From positions 25,046-89,045 of the forward strand of contig SHZW01000010.1 in assembly GCA_009692155.1 (NCBI GenBank): a DNA stretch of 64,000 nucleotides, given 5' to 3'. Positions 55,792 through 63,807 of the stretch are shown one piece after another. Position 1 is the stretch's first letter, and each line of letters opens with the position of its first letter. Both the position numbers and the translations under genes were made by a program. The notes below the pieces were generated by a model that saw nothing but the letters and a program-made list of their open reading frames with translations, did not search any database and was not told the DNA's origin. The DNA comes from Nitrospiraceae bacterium (GTDB lineage: Bacteria > Nitrospirota > Nitrospiria > Nitrospirales > Nitrospiraceae).

Positions 55792-57012
55792 TCATGTCTT
55801 AAAGTGCTTGCTCAACGTCAGTCCCTGCCGCTGATAGGAGGAGCCCAGACTGACTCCATACACTTCCGTCGGAATATCGAGCATCTTCTCATAGACGACT
55901 TTGAAAAACGTCTGTCCGTCGTGGATGAGAAACGGGACATCATGGGGGCGGACTTCCAGCACGGCCTGCGTGCCGGCAATTTCTCCACGGCCGTGGCCGA
56001 AGCCCGGATCGAAGAAGCCGGCATAGTGGGTTCGCAGCTCGCCACAGGCGGCTTCATACGCGACCATCTCAGCCGCATGGTCGGGCGGCACACAAATCCG
56101 CTCCTTCGATGCGAGAATATAGAACTCCTCCGGTTCGAGCAGCAGGCTGTCGTTGCGGTGCCGCTTGATCGGCTCCCAGAAATCGGCGGCGGCGTAGTGG
56201 CCGACTTTGGACAGGTCGATCACGTGGCTGTTTTTCTTCGCGCGGTAGCCGATGATGCCGTCTCGCTGATCGTCTTCGCCGTGCAGATCGATCCGGAGAA
56301 ACAGCCCTCGGTCGACCCGTAACTCGCGCGAGGTCAGCGGTTGGGGGCTCGCTTCGTTGTGAAAGAGCACGGGGACCTTCCGGTGCAGCGTGCGCAGGGC
56401 GGAATCCGATACGGCTGCCGGCCCCTGAATCAGCCGCAATTGATTCAGCGAATAGCCGGTCTTGATCTTGATGGTAAACGAGCGGGGTACGATCTCCAGA
56501 TAGAGCGGGCCCTGGTAGCCGGGGCGAATTTCGTCGAAGCCCGTATTGAGGTCGGTGATCACGCGGGTAAAGATGTCCAGGCGACCGGTGGTGCTTTTCG
56601 GATTGGCGCGCGCGCGCAACGTCGGCGGGAGTCGTAGGGATTCGAGCAGTGGCACGAGATAGACGTGGCCCTTTTCAAGGATTGCGCCGCCCGTCAGATC
56701 CATCTCGTACATCACGAGATCGGACTGATAGAAATCCAGCACATTCAGCCGCGCCTTGATCTCGGACTGCTCGGGCAGAAAGCTGCTCAGGAGGCGATAG
56801 GCCTTGCGGCCCACGCGCAGGTCGAGGCTGGCCGGCTGGATCTGCCTGGATTGGATCGGCACGTCGGCGTTGATGGCGCCGTCGGCGAGGAGCCGCTTGA
56901 TGGACTGGTACGGCAGGATGCCGTGCCTTCGAGATTCCCCAGGCTGGGTCCTTCGAACTGACTCAGGACGTGGCCGGGATGCGCGTCCTGCCGAAGTCCG
57001 GCGTGTGTTCAC
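55792..57012 (-). CDS. dcd: 2'-deoxycytidine 5'-triphosphate deaminase
   Basis: 406 residues including an odd N-terminus. ILPYQSIKRLLADGAI and IQPASLDLRVGRKAYRL begin the enzyme. ARANPKSTTGRLDIFTRVI, GFDEIRPGYQGPLYLEIVPR and ACGELRTHYAGFFDPGFGHG form the double dUTPase-like fold of the long bacterial dCTP deaminases. It makes dUTP for thymidylate synthesis. The first ~35 residues (NTRRTSAGRASRPRPE ...) are repeat-encoded. GTG 57012 overlaps the kamA stop (GTGA); no other start exists before homology begins. Confidence 0.85.
   Translation of the reverse strand: MNTRRTSAGRASRPRPESVRRTQPGESRRHGILPYQSIKRLLADGAINADVPIQSRQIQPASLDLRVGRKAYRLLSSFLPEQSEIKARLNVLDFYQSDLVMYEMDLTGGAILEKGHVYLVPLLESLRLPPTLRARANPKSTTGRLDIFTRVITDLNTGFDEIRPGYQGPLYLEIVPRSFTIKIKTGYSLNQLRLIQGPAAVSDSALRTLHRKVPVLFHNEASPQPLTSRELRVDRGLFLRIDLHGEDDQRDGIIGYRAKKNSHVIDLSKVGHYAAADFWEPIKRHRNDSLLLEPEEFYILASKERICVPPDHAAEMVAYEAACGELRTHYAGFFDPGFGHGRGEIAGTQAVLEVRPHDVPFLIHDGQTFFKVVYEKMLDIPTEVYGVSLGSSYQRQGLTLSKHFKT
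56925..56970. repeat. Short-word repeat family K at the dcd 5' end (CCTTCGA...CAGG words)
   Basis: CCTTCGAGATTCCCCAGG and CCTTCGAACTGACTCAGGAC. The related word CCCTGAGCCATGTCGAAGGG lies at 57099-57118 in the kamA 3' end, inverted, so the two genes' touching ends are both made of this family. Confidence 0.7.
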
Positions 57013-58172
57013 GAACTCCCCTCGCAACAATCGGAGGAACGGGGATGCGCGCCGCGAGGCGTCGACGCGGGCGCGCCGGCCATCGGCAGCTCGCGTCTGC
57101 CCTGAGCCATGTCGAAGGGGCCGTGGCCGTTCCCCGGCTGCGGATAGCGGAAGGTCTTGTGCTCGTAGTTGTTGAGCACGACGCCGTCCTCGTCCATGTG
57201 GACCAGATAATCCCCCGGCAGCATCGGAACCTTCCCGCCGCCGCCCGGGGCGTCGATCACGAAATGCGGAACGGCCATGCCGCTCGTGTGCCCTTGCAGC
57301 GCGCGGATGATCTCCAGCCCGGTCTCGACGGTGGTCCGGAAGTGATTCGTGCCCTTCGTCAGGTCCGCCTGATAGAGATAGTAGGGTTTCACACGGGCCA
57401 GCAGCAGTTTGTGCATCAGCCGCTTCATGATCTCCGGATCGTCGTTGACGCCTTTCAACAGCACGGTCTGGGCGCCGAGCGGGATGCCCGCGTCCGCCAG
57501 CATCCCGCAGGCGGCCGTGACCTCCGGCGTCAGCTCGTCCGGATGGTTGAAATGCAGGTTCATATAAATGGGGTGATATTTTTTGACGATCTCGCAGAGC
57601 TGCGGGGTGATGCGTTGCGGCAGCGTGCCGGGGACGCGGGAGCCGATGCGCACGATTTCCAGGTGCGGGATCGAGCGCAGGGCCTTGAACACTTTTTCCA
57701 GCAGGTGGTCGGGGAGCAGCAGCGGATCGCCCCCGGAGAGAATCACGTCCCGCACTTCCGTATGCTCGCGCAGGTAGGCGACCGCCTTGTCGAGGTCGCC
57801 TTTTTTGATGAAGCCCGGCTTGCCGACCAGCCGCTTGCGTGTGCAGAAGCGGCAGTAGATCGGGCATTGGTTCGTGACCATCAGCAGCGCGCGGTCCGGG
57901 TAACGGTGGACCAGATGGGGCACCGGGCTCATCAGGTCTTCTTCGAGCGGGTCGTTCGGCGCGTCGAAGTCCTCCATCTCGGCCCGGTCGGGAACGACCT
58001 GCTTCCAGATGGCGTCGCCCGGCTCCTTGATCGTGGCCAGCACCGTCGGCGTGATGCGCATCGGGTAGGGGCCGACGATATCCTCGATCTCCTTCTCGTC
58101 CACGCCGAGCCGCGCGGCGAGATCTCTCGGTTTCACCACGCTCTGGGCAAGAATTTTTTGCCAGGTTTCCAT
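57009..58172 (-). CDS. kamA: KamA-family radical-SAM aminomutase
   Basis: 387 residues. LMVTNQCPIYCRFCTRKRLV carries the CxxxCxxC. ILSGGDPLLLPDHLLEKVF and HFVIDAPGGGGKVPMLPGDY, with the PLP lysine in GGGGK, fit lysine 2,3-aminomutase; MNLHFNHPDELTPEVTAACG and VLLKGVNDDPEIMKRLM are also family blocks. Lysine and glutamate 2,3-aminomutases cannot be told apart here. The last ~40 residues (GHGPFDMAQGRRELP onward) are not family sequence and are partly repeat-encoded. It sits in a tight operon after a glutaredoxin-like gene. Confidence 0.88.
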   Translation of the reverse strand: METWQKILAQSVVKPRDLAARLGVDEKEIEDIVGPYPMRITPTVLATIKEPGDAIWKQVVPDRAEMEDFDAPNDPLEEDLMSPVPHLVHRYPDRALLMVTNQCPIYCRFCTRKRLVGKPGFIKKGDLDKAVAYLREHTEVRDVILSGGDPLLLPDHLLEKVFKALRSIPHLEIVRIGSRVPGTLPQRITPQLCEIVKKYHPIYMNLHFNHPDELTPEVTAACGMLADAGIPLGAQTVLLKGVNDDPEIMKRLMHKLLLARVKPYYLYQADLTKGTNHFRTTVETGLEIIRALQGHTSGMAVPHFVIDAPGGGGKVPMLPGDYLVHMDEDGVVLNNYEHKTFRYPQPGNGHGPFDMAQGRRELPMAGAPASTPRGAHPRSSDCCEGSS

Positions 58173-58182
58173 TCGATCTCCT

Positions 58183-58521
58183 CTACGTCAGGCGGCACGA
58201 CGGATGCGCATCATCTTTCCCGAGCGTATCGGACTTGGGTTGCGCCTGGGCGGAGAATTTTTTGACCGCGTCCGGTCCCGACCCTTCGGTACCGTACCGG
58301 TCGTCGAGATAGGCCAGGATGCCCCGCGTTTCGCTCAAGACCAGGTCGCCGTCCTTGATCACAGGCACGTAGTATTGTCCCGACACTTCAAAGACCTGTT
58401 TGCGGAACATGCGGGTGTCGGGGACGACGACGTCTTCGCATGCGACGTTGAGCTCCTCGAGTTTCTCGCGCACCACCGCGCATTCCGGGCACCACTCGAC
58501 ATGGTAGAACGTCAGCGCCAT
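58183..58521 (-). CDS. Glutaredoxin/GST-N-like thioredoxin-fold protein
   Basis: 112 residues. MALTFYHVEWCPECAVVREK has a CPEC active-site motif; YVPVIKDGDLVLSETRGILA holds the cis-Pro and the glutathione-binding SE turn of GST N-terminal domains; LDDRYG follows. A helical GST C-terminal domain is missing. A thiol-redox role is likely. It starts two bases after the ATP-grasp-like gene and ends ten bases before kamA. Confidence 0.78.
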   Translation of the reverse strand: MALTFYHVEWCPECAVVREKLEELNVACEDVVVPDTRMFRKQVFEVSGQYYVPVIKDGDLVLSETRGILAYLDDRYGTEGSGPDAVKKFSAQAQPKSDTLGKDDAHPSCRLT

Positions 58522-58523
58522 GT

Positions 58524-59996
58524 TCAGCGCGCCTCCGGCGCGATCGCGCACGGCGCCATGATTGCGTCTTTCATGCCATGAATGAGCTTTTTCTCCGGCG
58601 AGCAGACGGTGGCCAGGATGCCCGCCAATTCGGCCTTGCCGCCGGACACAAAATAATAGGGCGACAGCCGGGCCCGTCCCGCCATCGGCACGATGTCCTG
58701 TGCCTGCTCATTATAATAGGAGAGTTCGAACTGCCGCCCCTTGTGGAATTCCTGCAGGATGTGTGGCGTGGTCGGGAAGGATGCCAGCGCCTGGTCGATG
58801 ACGGCGGCCCATTCCGATTGCGGCAGGTCGTGTCCGACGGACACGCCGCGGCTGCCCCATGCGAGCGGCGAGAAGCCGGACGGCTTGATGACGTACCGGC
58901 GCCCCTTTTGCGTCGCGTGGCTCAGGTCGCGCCAGTCCGCGATGGCCCGTCCTCCCAACTGCAGGCCGGGGATCACAGCGGCGGGCGGCAGAGGACGCGG
59001 ATCGAGAATCCAGGTGTTGGGCAACAGGCGGGAGAGGATGGCGTGGGTCTCCTCTCCAAGTTCGCTCTGCCAGAACGCCGCCAGGGCCGGATGGTGAAAC
59101 AGGGCGAAGGCCAGTTTCTCTTCCATCTGTGGCTTGAAGGGCGGCGTGACGGCCACGCGCCCCTGCTTTGCCGCATACATGATCAGTTCGGACTTGGGCA
59201 CATTGGCCAGGTCGAAGAGTTCATAGAAACGGTAGAGCAGGGCAATCGGGCGGTGGTCTCGGGCCAGCCGCAGGCCGTCCTCGGTGAAGTCCACTTCATC
59301 AGGTTCCACGCAGAAAACGGCCAGGTCCTGCTCGCGCAGCCGGGCCGCCATCCATTCCATTTCGGGGCGATAGTCCTGGGCTTCTTCAGAGACGACGATG
59401 GCCACGCCGCCGGTACGGCCTTCCATCCGCTCGCGCAGCATGGCGGCAAAGCCACGGACCATGCCGTCGGGGCCGCCCACCACTTCGAAGTGCTGAGTGC
59501 TGAGGACTGAGGACTGAGATTTCACGTGTGAATAGGCTTGCGCCATGCAGCCGGTCAGTCCGATGCCGCCGGGGACAGAATCCAATTCCGTGATGATCAT
59601 TCCTGTGTCGGTCGGGATCACGTCCGGACGGATCACGTCAGGCAACAGATCCCGGAACCGGTCCAGCCGGCTGTAGGCGATCAGCGAATCCGGCTTGCCC
59701 TGATCCAGATAGGCCGCGACCCAGGCCGGCTGCGTGCCATGGACGCTTTCAAAATAGAGGCGGTTGAGGGCGCGATACAACGCCAGCAGATGTGTTCCGA
59801 GCGTCTCGAAAAGATGGAGGTGTTCCTGCGAAAGGAGAAACGGTGACGGCGATACGCGCCAGCGTGCGGCCGCTGTGGAATCGGTCACGGTCTCGGAGAA
59901 AAGTCCGGCCCGGATCAGGCCCTCGCGGACGGCGATGCACCGCTGCCGGGCGTCCGCATGGTCCGTCCGACTGGAAATCTCACCTGCCAATGCCAA
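58524..59996 (-). CDS. ATP-grasp-like protein of unknown function
   Basis: 490 residues. IITELDSVPGGIGLTGC in the first half and RRYVIKPSGFSPLAWGSRGV in the second recall the circularly permuted ATP-grasp / glutathionylspermidine-synthase-like fold; HILQEFHKGRQFELSYYN could be a later ATP-site strand. Exact family not recognised. It would form an amide or ester bond using ATP. A family C repeat is translated in the middle (QSSVLSTQHFEVV). The start is TTG 59996, supported by GAGAGGA ten bases upstream. First gene of the operon with the glutaredoxin-like, kamA and dcd genes. Confidence 0.65.
   Translation of the reverse strand: MALAGEISSRTDHADARQRCIAVREGLIRAGLFSETVTDSTAAARWRVSPSPFLLSQEHLHLFETLGTHLLALYRALNRLYFESVHGTQPAWVAAYLDQGKPDSLIAYSRLDRFRDLLPDVIRPDVIPTDTGMIITELDSVPGGIGLTGCMAQAYSHVKSQSSVLSTQHFEVVGGPDGMVRGFAAMLRERMEGRTGGVAIVVSEEAQDYRPEMEWMAARLREQDLAVFCVEPDEVDFTEDGLRLARDHRPIALLYRFYELFDLANVPKSELIMYAAKQGRVAVTPPFKPQMEEKLAFALFHHPALAAFWQSELGEETHAILSRLLPNTWILDPRPLPPAAVIPGLQLGGRAIADWRDLSHATQKGRRYVIKPSGFSPLAWGSRGVSVGHDLPQSEWAAVIDQALASFPTTPHILQEFHKGRQFELSYYNEQAQDIVPMAGRARLSPYYFVSGGKAELAGILATVCSPEKKLIHGMKDAIMAPCAIAPEAR
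59489..59519. repeat. Short-word repeat family C, copy 3, inside a gene
   Basis: GTGCTGAGTGCTGAGGACTG, AGGACTGAGA, the complement of the words at 3064 and 7505. It is read in frame as SQSSVLSTQHFE. Confidence 0.8.
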
Positions 59997-60095
59997 TGGT
60001 GATTCCTCTCAGGATGCCGAGAGACAGGGCAAAATCGTAACACGGGACTGTCTGTCCAAACAAGGAGGCGTGCGCGAGAAGGCCGGGAGACAAGA

Positions 60096-60590
60096 CTAGG
60101 GTTTTTTATTCTGTCCCAACGTCTTGGCGATCAGCTCTCGCACGGGACAGGCATGGGTCGCGGTCAGCTCTTCGCACTCCTGCAAGGCGGTCAGGCAGTC
60201 CTTGTCTCCGGTCCGCCGGGCTTCCTCCTCCAGGAGCGTCCACAATTTGGAGAAGGTGTTCTGCCATTCCACGGCTTTCAGTGTCGGGTGAACTGCATTG
60301 GGGGAGGCCTGGAGGCCGGACAGTTGGGTCGAGGTGCTCTGGCGCGGGGCTTGGGGCGTCAAGCTGCTCAACGGAAATTTCCCGGTGCGCACCGTTTCAG
60401 TGACCACCAGCTGGCCGAGCGGGCATAGCATGTTGCCACCTGAGATGGTCAATGCGCAGGTCTTCAGGGCCCCGGCAAAGGCGGCATCCCCCTTCCGCTC
60501 GGCTTCGAGATGGTAGCGATCGATGATCGTCACGACGTTGAGGAGGCGGCGTGAAAATGCAGGAGGAGTTTTAAGAGGCTCCGGTGCCAT
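60096..60590 (-). CDS. Protein of unknown function
   Basis: 164 residues, no signal peptide. Helical, with several cysteines (LKTCALTISGGNMLCPLG, DCLTALQECEEL, THACPVREL). A Ser/Thr/Gln-rich middle (PRQSTSTQLSGLQASP) separates two helical halves. No family recognised. It is on the strand of the kamA operon but 100 bases before it, and divergent from the YkgJ-DUF2156 gene. Confidence 0.6.
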   Translation of the reverse strand: MAPEPLKTPPAFSRRLLNVVTIIDRYHLEAERKGDAAFAGALKTCALTISGGNMLCPLGQLVVTETVRTGKFPLSSLTPQAPRQSTSTQLSGLQASPNAVHPTLKAVEWQNTFSKLWTLLEEEARRTGDKDCLTALQECEELTATHACPVRELIAKTLGQNKKP

Positions 60591-60720
60591 TACGTATCCT
60601 GGGTATCATGCCCGCGTTGCCCCACCCATAATTGCCGTGATGTCCGGGCGGGCGTATGATGACGCTGATACATACCATAAGATTCGTGGTGAGATAAAGC
60701 TGGATGTGGTGGTGATTCAG

Positions 60721-62262
60721 ATGATGTCCCTTCCCCAACTGGTGCCGAGCCGGGTCTGCCTGAGTTGCGATGTCTGTTGCCGGTTTCCGGAGGCGGAGAG
60801 CTTCCTGCGTCCCTATTTCACGGCGGAGGAAATCCGTCGGGCGGTCGCACGCGGCATCAACCCGGTGCATTTTCCTGATCCGAACGGCTCTCAGATTTCG
60901 GTCGTGCCGAATCCGTCCGGCGAGGGCTATCTCTGCCCGGCCTTCGATCCAGCCACGTCGCATTGCCGGATTTACGAGGACCGGCCGCTGGATTGTCAGA
61001 TCTATCCGCTGGCGGTGATGTGGGGCGCGCCCGTGGAGGGCGCGCAGGCACGGGGCGCGAGGCACGAGGCGCGAGACGAACATGCGGAGGTTGTTCTGGG
61101 CTGGGATGCCAAGTGTCCGTTCATGCGGGAAGCCGTACCGGCGGAGATTCTGGCCTATGCCGGGACCATCACCTCGAGACTTGAACGGGAGGATATGCTC
61201 GCCACTGTGGCCTCCAACCCGCGATTGATCGGGCGGTTTCAGGAGGATGTGGTGATTCTGAATCTGCTGCCGAAGCTCACCGAGCGCTTGCGCGCCAAGT
61301 TCGATGTTCGACGTTCGAAGTTGTCAGAAAACCGCGAACCGCGAACCGCGAACCTCGAACTCCGTGCGTTGACGTCCGCTGATTACGACCGGTTCAGGCA
61401 GGCACTCGCCCGCGTGGAGACTCCGCTGGCTCATTTTGCCCTGGCGCCGCATCTCATTTGGAAAGATCTGTTTCGCTACTCGTGGGCAGAGATTGACGGG
61501 TGCGTCTGTTTCTTTGCCGAGTACGCTGATGGCCTGTTCATGCCTCTTCCCCCTCTTGCGCTTCACGCTTCACGCTTCACGCGCGACGCTCTTGCTGTCT
61601 GCTTCGCGCGGATGCGCGAAACCAATAGGGGTTCTGCTGTCAGCCGGATCGAGAATGTGCCGGAGGAATGGAAGGCGGGATTCGAGGCGGCGGGGTATGA
61701 GGTGAAGCCAAAAGATCCGGACTATCTGTATCGGACGGCTGATCTCGTCGCACTTGCTGGCGACAACTATAAATCCCAACGGGCAGCCTGCAATCGCTTT
61801 GAGCGTGAATACCGGTCTTCGTTCGAGCCCTATCGGGACTCGGATCGGGACGCGTGCCTAGCGCTTTTCCGTGAATGGTCGTCACAGAAACAGGCGGCCG
61901 GACTGGAGGAGACCGGCCGGCATATGCTTGCGGATTCCGAGGCCGCGCACAGGGAAGCCCTCACGTATCACCGCGAGCTGGGGCTGGTCGGTCATGTGGT
62001 TCGGGTGGATGAAAAGGTTCGCGCCTACACCTTAGGCTATGAGCGATCGTCTGCCGTGTTTTGCGTCTTGTTGGAAGTGGCGGACCGGACGGTCCATGGA
62101 TTGGCTTCGTTCATCTTCCGCGAATGCTACCGAGAAGCGGCTGGACGAGGCTATGCGTTCATTAATACGATGGACGATTCGGGCTTGTCGAGCCTGGCGC
62201 AGTCCAAGCGCGCGCACCATCCGATCCGGATGGTGCCGAGTTATATCGTGACAGAATCCTGA
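60721..62262 (+). CDS. YkgJ-type cysteine-cluster plus DUF2156 (LPG-synthase-like) protein
   Basis: 513 residues. The N-terminal ~150 residues are a YkgJ/CxxCxxxCC cluster: [36 protein letters not shown] and LDCQIYPL, probably metal- or Fe-S-binding. The C-terminal ~290 residues fit DUF2156, the acetyltransferase-like domain of phosphatidylglycerol lysyltransferases ([40 protein letters not shown]). Three different repeat families are translated inside the gene. ATG 60721 is used; ATG 60640 is possible. Fusion of these domains is known, but function is not. Confidence 0.8.
   Translation: MMSLPQLVPSRVCLSCDVCCRFPEAESFLRPYFTAEEIRRAVARGINPVHFPDPNGSQISVVPNPSGEGYLCPAFDPATSHCRIYEDRPLDCQIYPLAVMWGAPVEGAQARGARHEARDEHAEVVLGWDAKCPFMREAVPAEILAYAGTITSRLEREDMLATVASNPRLIGRFQEDVVILNLLPKLTERLRAKFDVRRSKLSENREPRTANLELRALTSADYDRFRQALARVETPLAHFALAPHLIWKDLFRYSWAEIDGCVCFFAEYADGLFMPLPPLALHASRFTRDALAVCFARMRETNRGSAVSRIENVPEEWKAGFEAAGYEVKPKDPDYLYRTADLVALAGDNYKSQRAACNRFEREYRSSFEPYRDSDRDACLALFREWSSQKQAAGLEETGRHMLADSEAAHREALTYHRELGLVGHVVRVDEKVRAYTLGYERSSAVFCVLLEVADRTVHGLASFIFRECYREAAGRGYAFINTMDDSGLSSLAQSKRAHHPIRMVPSYIVTES
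61041..61084. repeat. Short-word repeat family D, copy 6, inside the YkgJ-DUF2156 gene
   Basis: GCGCAGGCACGGGGCGCGAG, GCACGAGGCGCGAGACGAAC, read in frame as [15 protein letters not shown] within the cysteine-cluster domain. Confidence 0.8.
61299..61361. repeat. Short-word repeat family L inside the YkgJ-DUF2156 gene
   Basis: GTTCGATGTTCGACGTTCGA, then ACCGCGAACCGCGAACCGCG, AACCTCGAACTC. Read as [20 protein letters not shown] at the junction of the two domains. Confidence 0.8.
61555..61590. repeat. Short-word repeat family M inside the YkgJ-DUF2156 gene
   Basis: Three tandem CTTCACG words (GCGCTTCACGCTTCACGCTT), read as [10 protein letters not shown] in the DUF2156 domain. Confidence 0.75.
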
Positions 62263-62267
62263 ATCAG

Positions 62268-62296
62268 TTGTGCTGGAGAAAGGCACGGCTTATAAT
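62268..62296 (+). promoter_or_regulatory. Promoter of the NorQ/CbbQ gene
   Basis: TTGTGC at 62268-62273, exactly 17 bases, TATAAT at 62291-62296. +1 would be near 62303, beside an in-frame GTG at 62306 and 18 bases before ATG 62321. Confidence 0.65.
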
Positions 62297-62320
62297 TCCC
62301 GCACGGTGAGCACAAAACGG

Positions 62321-63157
62321 ATGGCGTCCAAGCACGATAAGACATCCAAGGGTCACGAACTGGACATTGACCGGTACCGCGTCCGGCAGGAACCGTACTA
62401 TGCCGAAACGGGCGGCGAGATCGGCCTCTTCACGATCGCGTCCAAAAGCAAGATGCCGGTCATGCTCAAGGGGCCGACCGGCTGCGGCAAGACGCGCTTT
62501 GTCCAGTACATGGCCTGGAAGCTGGGCCGCCCGCTGATCACCGTCGCCTGCCACGAAGACCTGACCGCCTCCGATCTCGTGGGCCGCTACCTGTTAAAGG
62601 GAAACGAGACCGTCTGGGTGGATGGCCCGCTCACGCTGGGCGTGAAGCACGGCGCGCTCGTCTATCTCGACGAAGTGGTGGAGGCGCGCAAGGACACCAC
62701 CGTCATCATCCATCCGTTGAGCGACGACCGGCGCATGCTGCCGATCGAAAAGAAAGGACAGGTTGTCGAGGCGGTGGATGACTTCATGCTCGTCATTTCC
62801 TACAACCCCGGCTACCAGAGCGTGCTCAAGGATCTCAAACAGAGCACCAAGCAGCGGTTCATGGCGATCGAGTTCACCTACCCGCCGCCGGCGATTGAGA
62901 TGCAGGTGATCGAGAAGGAAGCGGGCGTGAACAAGGAAACGGCACAGAAGCTGGTGAAGCTCGGTGAAAAAGTGCGGAATCTCCGCAATCACGGCCTGGA
63001 AGAAGGCGTGAGTACGCGGCTGTTGATCTATGCCGGGCAGTTGATCGGCAAGGGCATCCTGCCGGCGCGCGCCTGCGAGGCCGCCGTGGCGCGGCCGATC
63101 ACGGATGATCCGGACATGCAGCGATCCATCGCCGAACTCGTCAAAGCGATTTTCTAG
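62321..63157 (+). CDS. MoxR-type AAA+ ATPase, NorQ/CbbQ/NirQ family
   Basis: 278 residues. [20 protein letters not shown] is Walker [16 protein letters not shown]alker B, and [20 protein letters not shown] the sensor region with the arginine-rich end. NorQ/CbbQ proteins activate enzymes (nitric oxide reductase, RuBisCO) together with a VWA-domain partner NorD/CbbO. No partner gene follows; the next gene is convergent. ATG 62321 has no ribosome site; GTG 62306 would make a nearly leaderless start. Confidence 0.88.
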   Translation: MASKHDKTSKGHELDIDRYRVRQEPYYAETGGEIGLFTIASKSKMPVMLKGPTGCGKTRFVQYMAWKLGRPLITVACHEDLTASDLVGRYLLKGNETVWVDGPLTLGVKHGALVYLDEVVEARKDTTVIIHPLSDDRRMLPIEKKGQVVEAVDDFMLVISYNPGYQSVLKDLKQSTKQRFMAIEFTYPPPAIEMQVIEKEAGVNKETAQKLVKLGEKVRNLRNHGLEEGVSTRLLIYAGQLIGKGILPARACEAAVARPITDDPDMQRSIAELVKAIF

Positions 63158-63204
63158 TTTCCTCCGGCTCTCTTCCTCACAACAGGACAGCGGCTGACGA
63201 AGGG

Positions 63205-63365
63205 CGAACTGCTCCGGCGTCGGCATGAAGCGTTGATTGCTCACGGACGGAGGAAACGAGCTGACAGCCCGGTCTCCCTTCGTGCTCGCAGAAGGCGCAC
63301 ATTCTGATCGTGCGCCTTCTGCGAGCACGGGAGGAGGCCATGCCACAAGCTCGCCTCCTTCGCGC
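63205..63365. repeat. Repeat family E, copy 3, with a perfect 20-bp hairpin
   Basis: CGTGCTCGCAGAAGGCGCAC at 63281-63300 pairs perfectly with 63310-63329 over a 9-base loop. Flanking words (ACGAGCTGACAGCCCGGTCT; GCCACAAGCTCGCCTCCTTC) are shared with the other family E copies. It lies between the converging norQ-like and FTR genes and could stop transcription, but has no T run. Confidence 0.8.
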
Positions 63366-63374
63366 GTGTCGTTG

Positions 63375-63797
63375 TTAAGGAGTGGGTGAATCGTCCGGTT
63401 CGGCCTGCGGCGTCGCCCGATGCTTCAGCGCGCGGCCCTTGTCGGGCGTGGGATCGATGATCAATCCATAGGTCTGCCGGCCTTCGTGGTTTTCCGGTAA
63501 ATATTCCGTGATCGGCATGCCGTCTTCCCGTACGAACAGGAGGCAGTGGCAGTATTTGTAGATCTGCATTTCGTCGCAGGCGCAGATCCATCGGCGCAGC
63601 TTCGCTTCTTCTTTTTTATCCTTATAGAAATTGCACGGGCAGAGCGGCTTGCCCAATTCATCCACGTTGGCAGCCAGACCCTTCACGACGGCTTCGGTCA
63701 CGGCCTGGTTGGGATGCATGGTCGTGCCGCTCTTCTCGGCAAAGCCCTTCACGTACTTCCACATCTTGTCGAGGCTCTCTTGGCGTGGTTCGGTCAT
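63375..63797 (-). CDS. Ferredoxin:thioredoxin reductase catalytic subunit
   Basis: 140 residues. The six FTR cysteines are spaced as expected: GKPLCPCNFY, RRWICACDEM and KYCHCLLF, which hold the [4Fe-4S] cluster and its active-site disulfide. The family passes electrons from ferredoxin to thioredoxin. No variable (alpha) subunit is visible next to it. A hydrophilic C-terminal tail (ATPQAEPDDSPTP) follows the domain. It follows a 62-residue gene by ten bases. Confidence 0.92.
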   Translation of the reverse strand: MTEPRQESLDKMWKYVKGFAEKSGTTMHPNQAVTEAVVKGLAANVDELGKPLCPCNFYKDKKEEAKLRRWICACDEMQIYKYCHCLLFVREDGMPITEYLPENHEGRQTYGLIIDPTPDKGRALKHRATPQAEPDDSPTP

Positions 63798-63807
63798 GAC
63801 GTCCTTG

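Noticed and set aside
55792..57867. 691-residue dCTP deaminase with a long N-terminal extension
   Set aside because: The extension is an alternate frame of kamA; the GTG at 57012 overlapping the kamA stop is the credible start.
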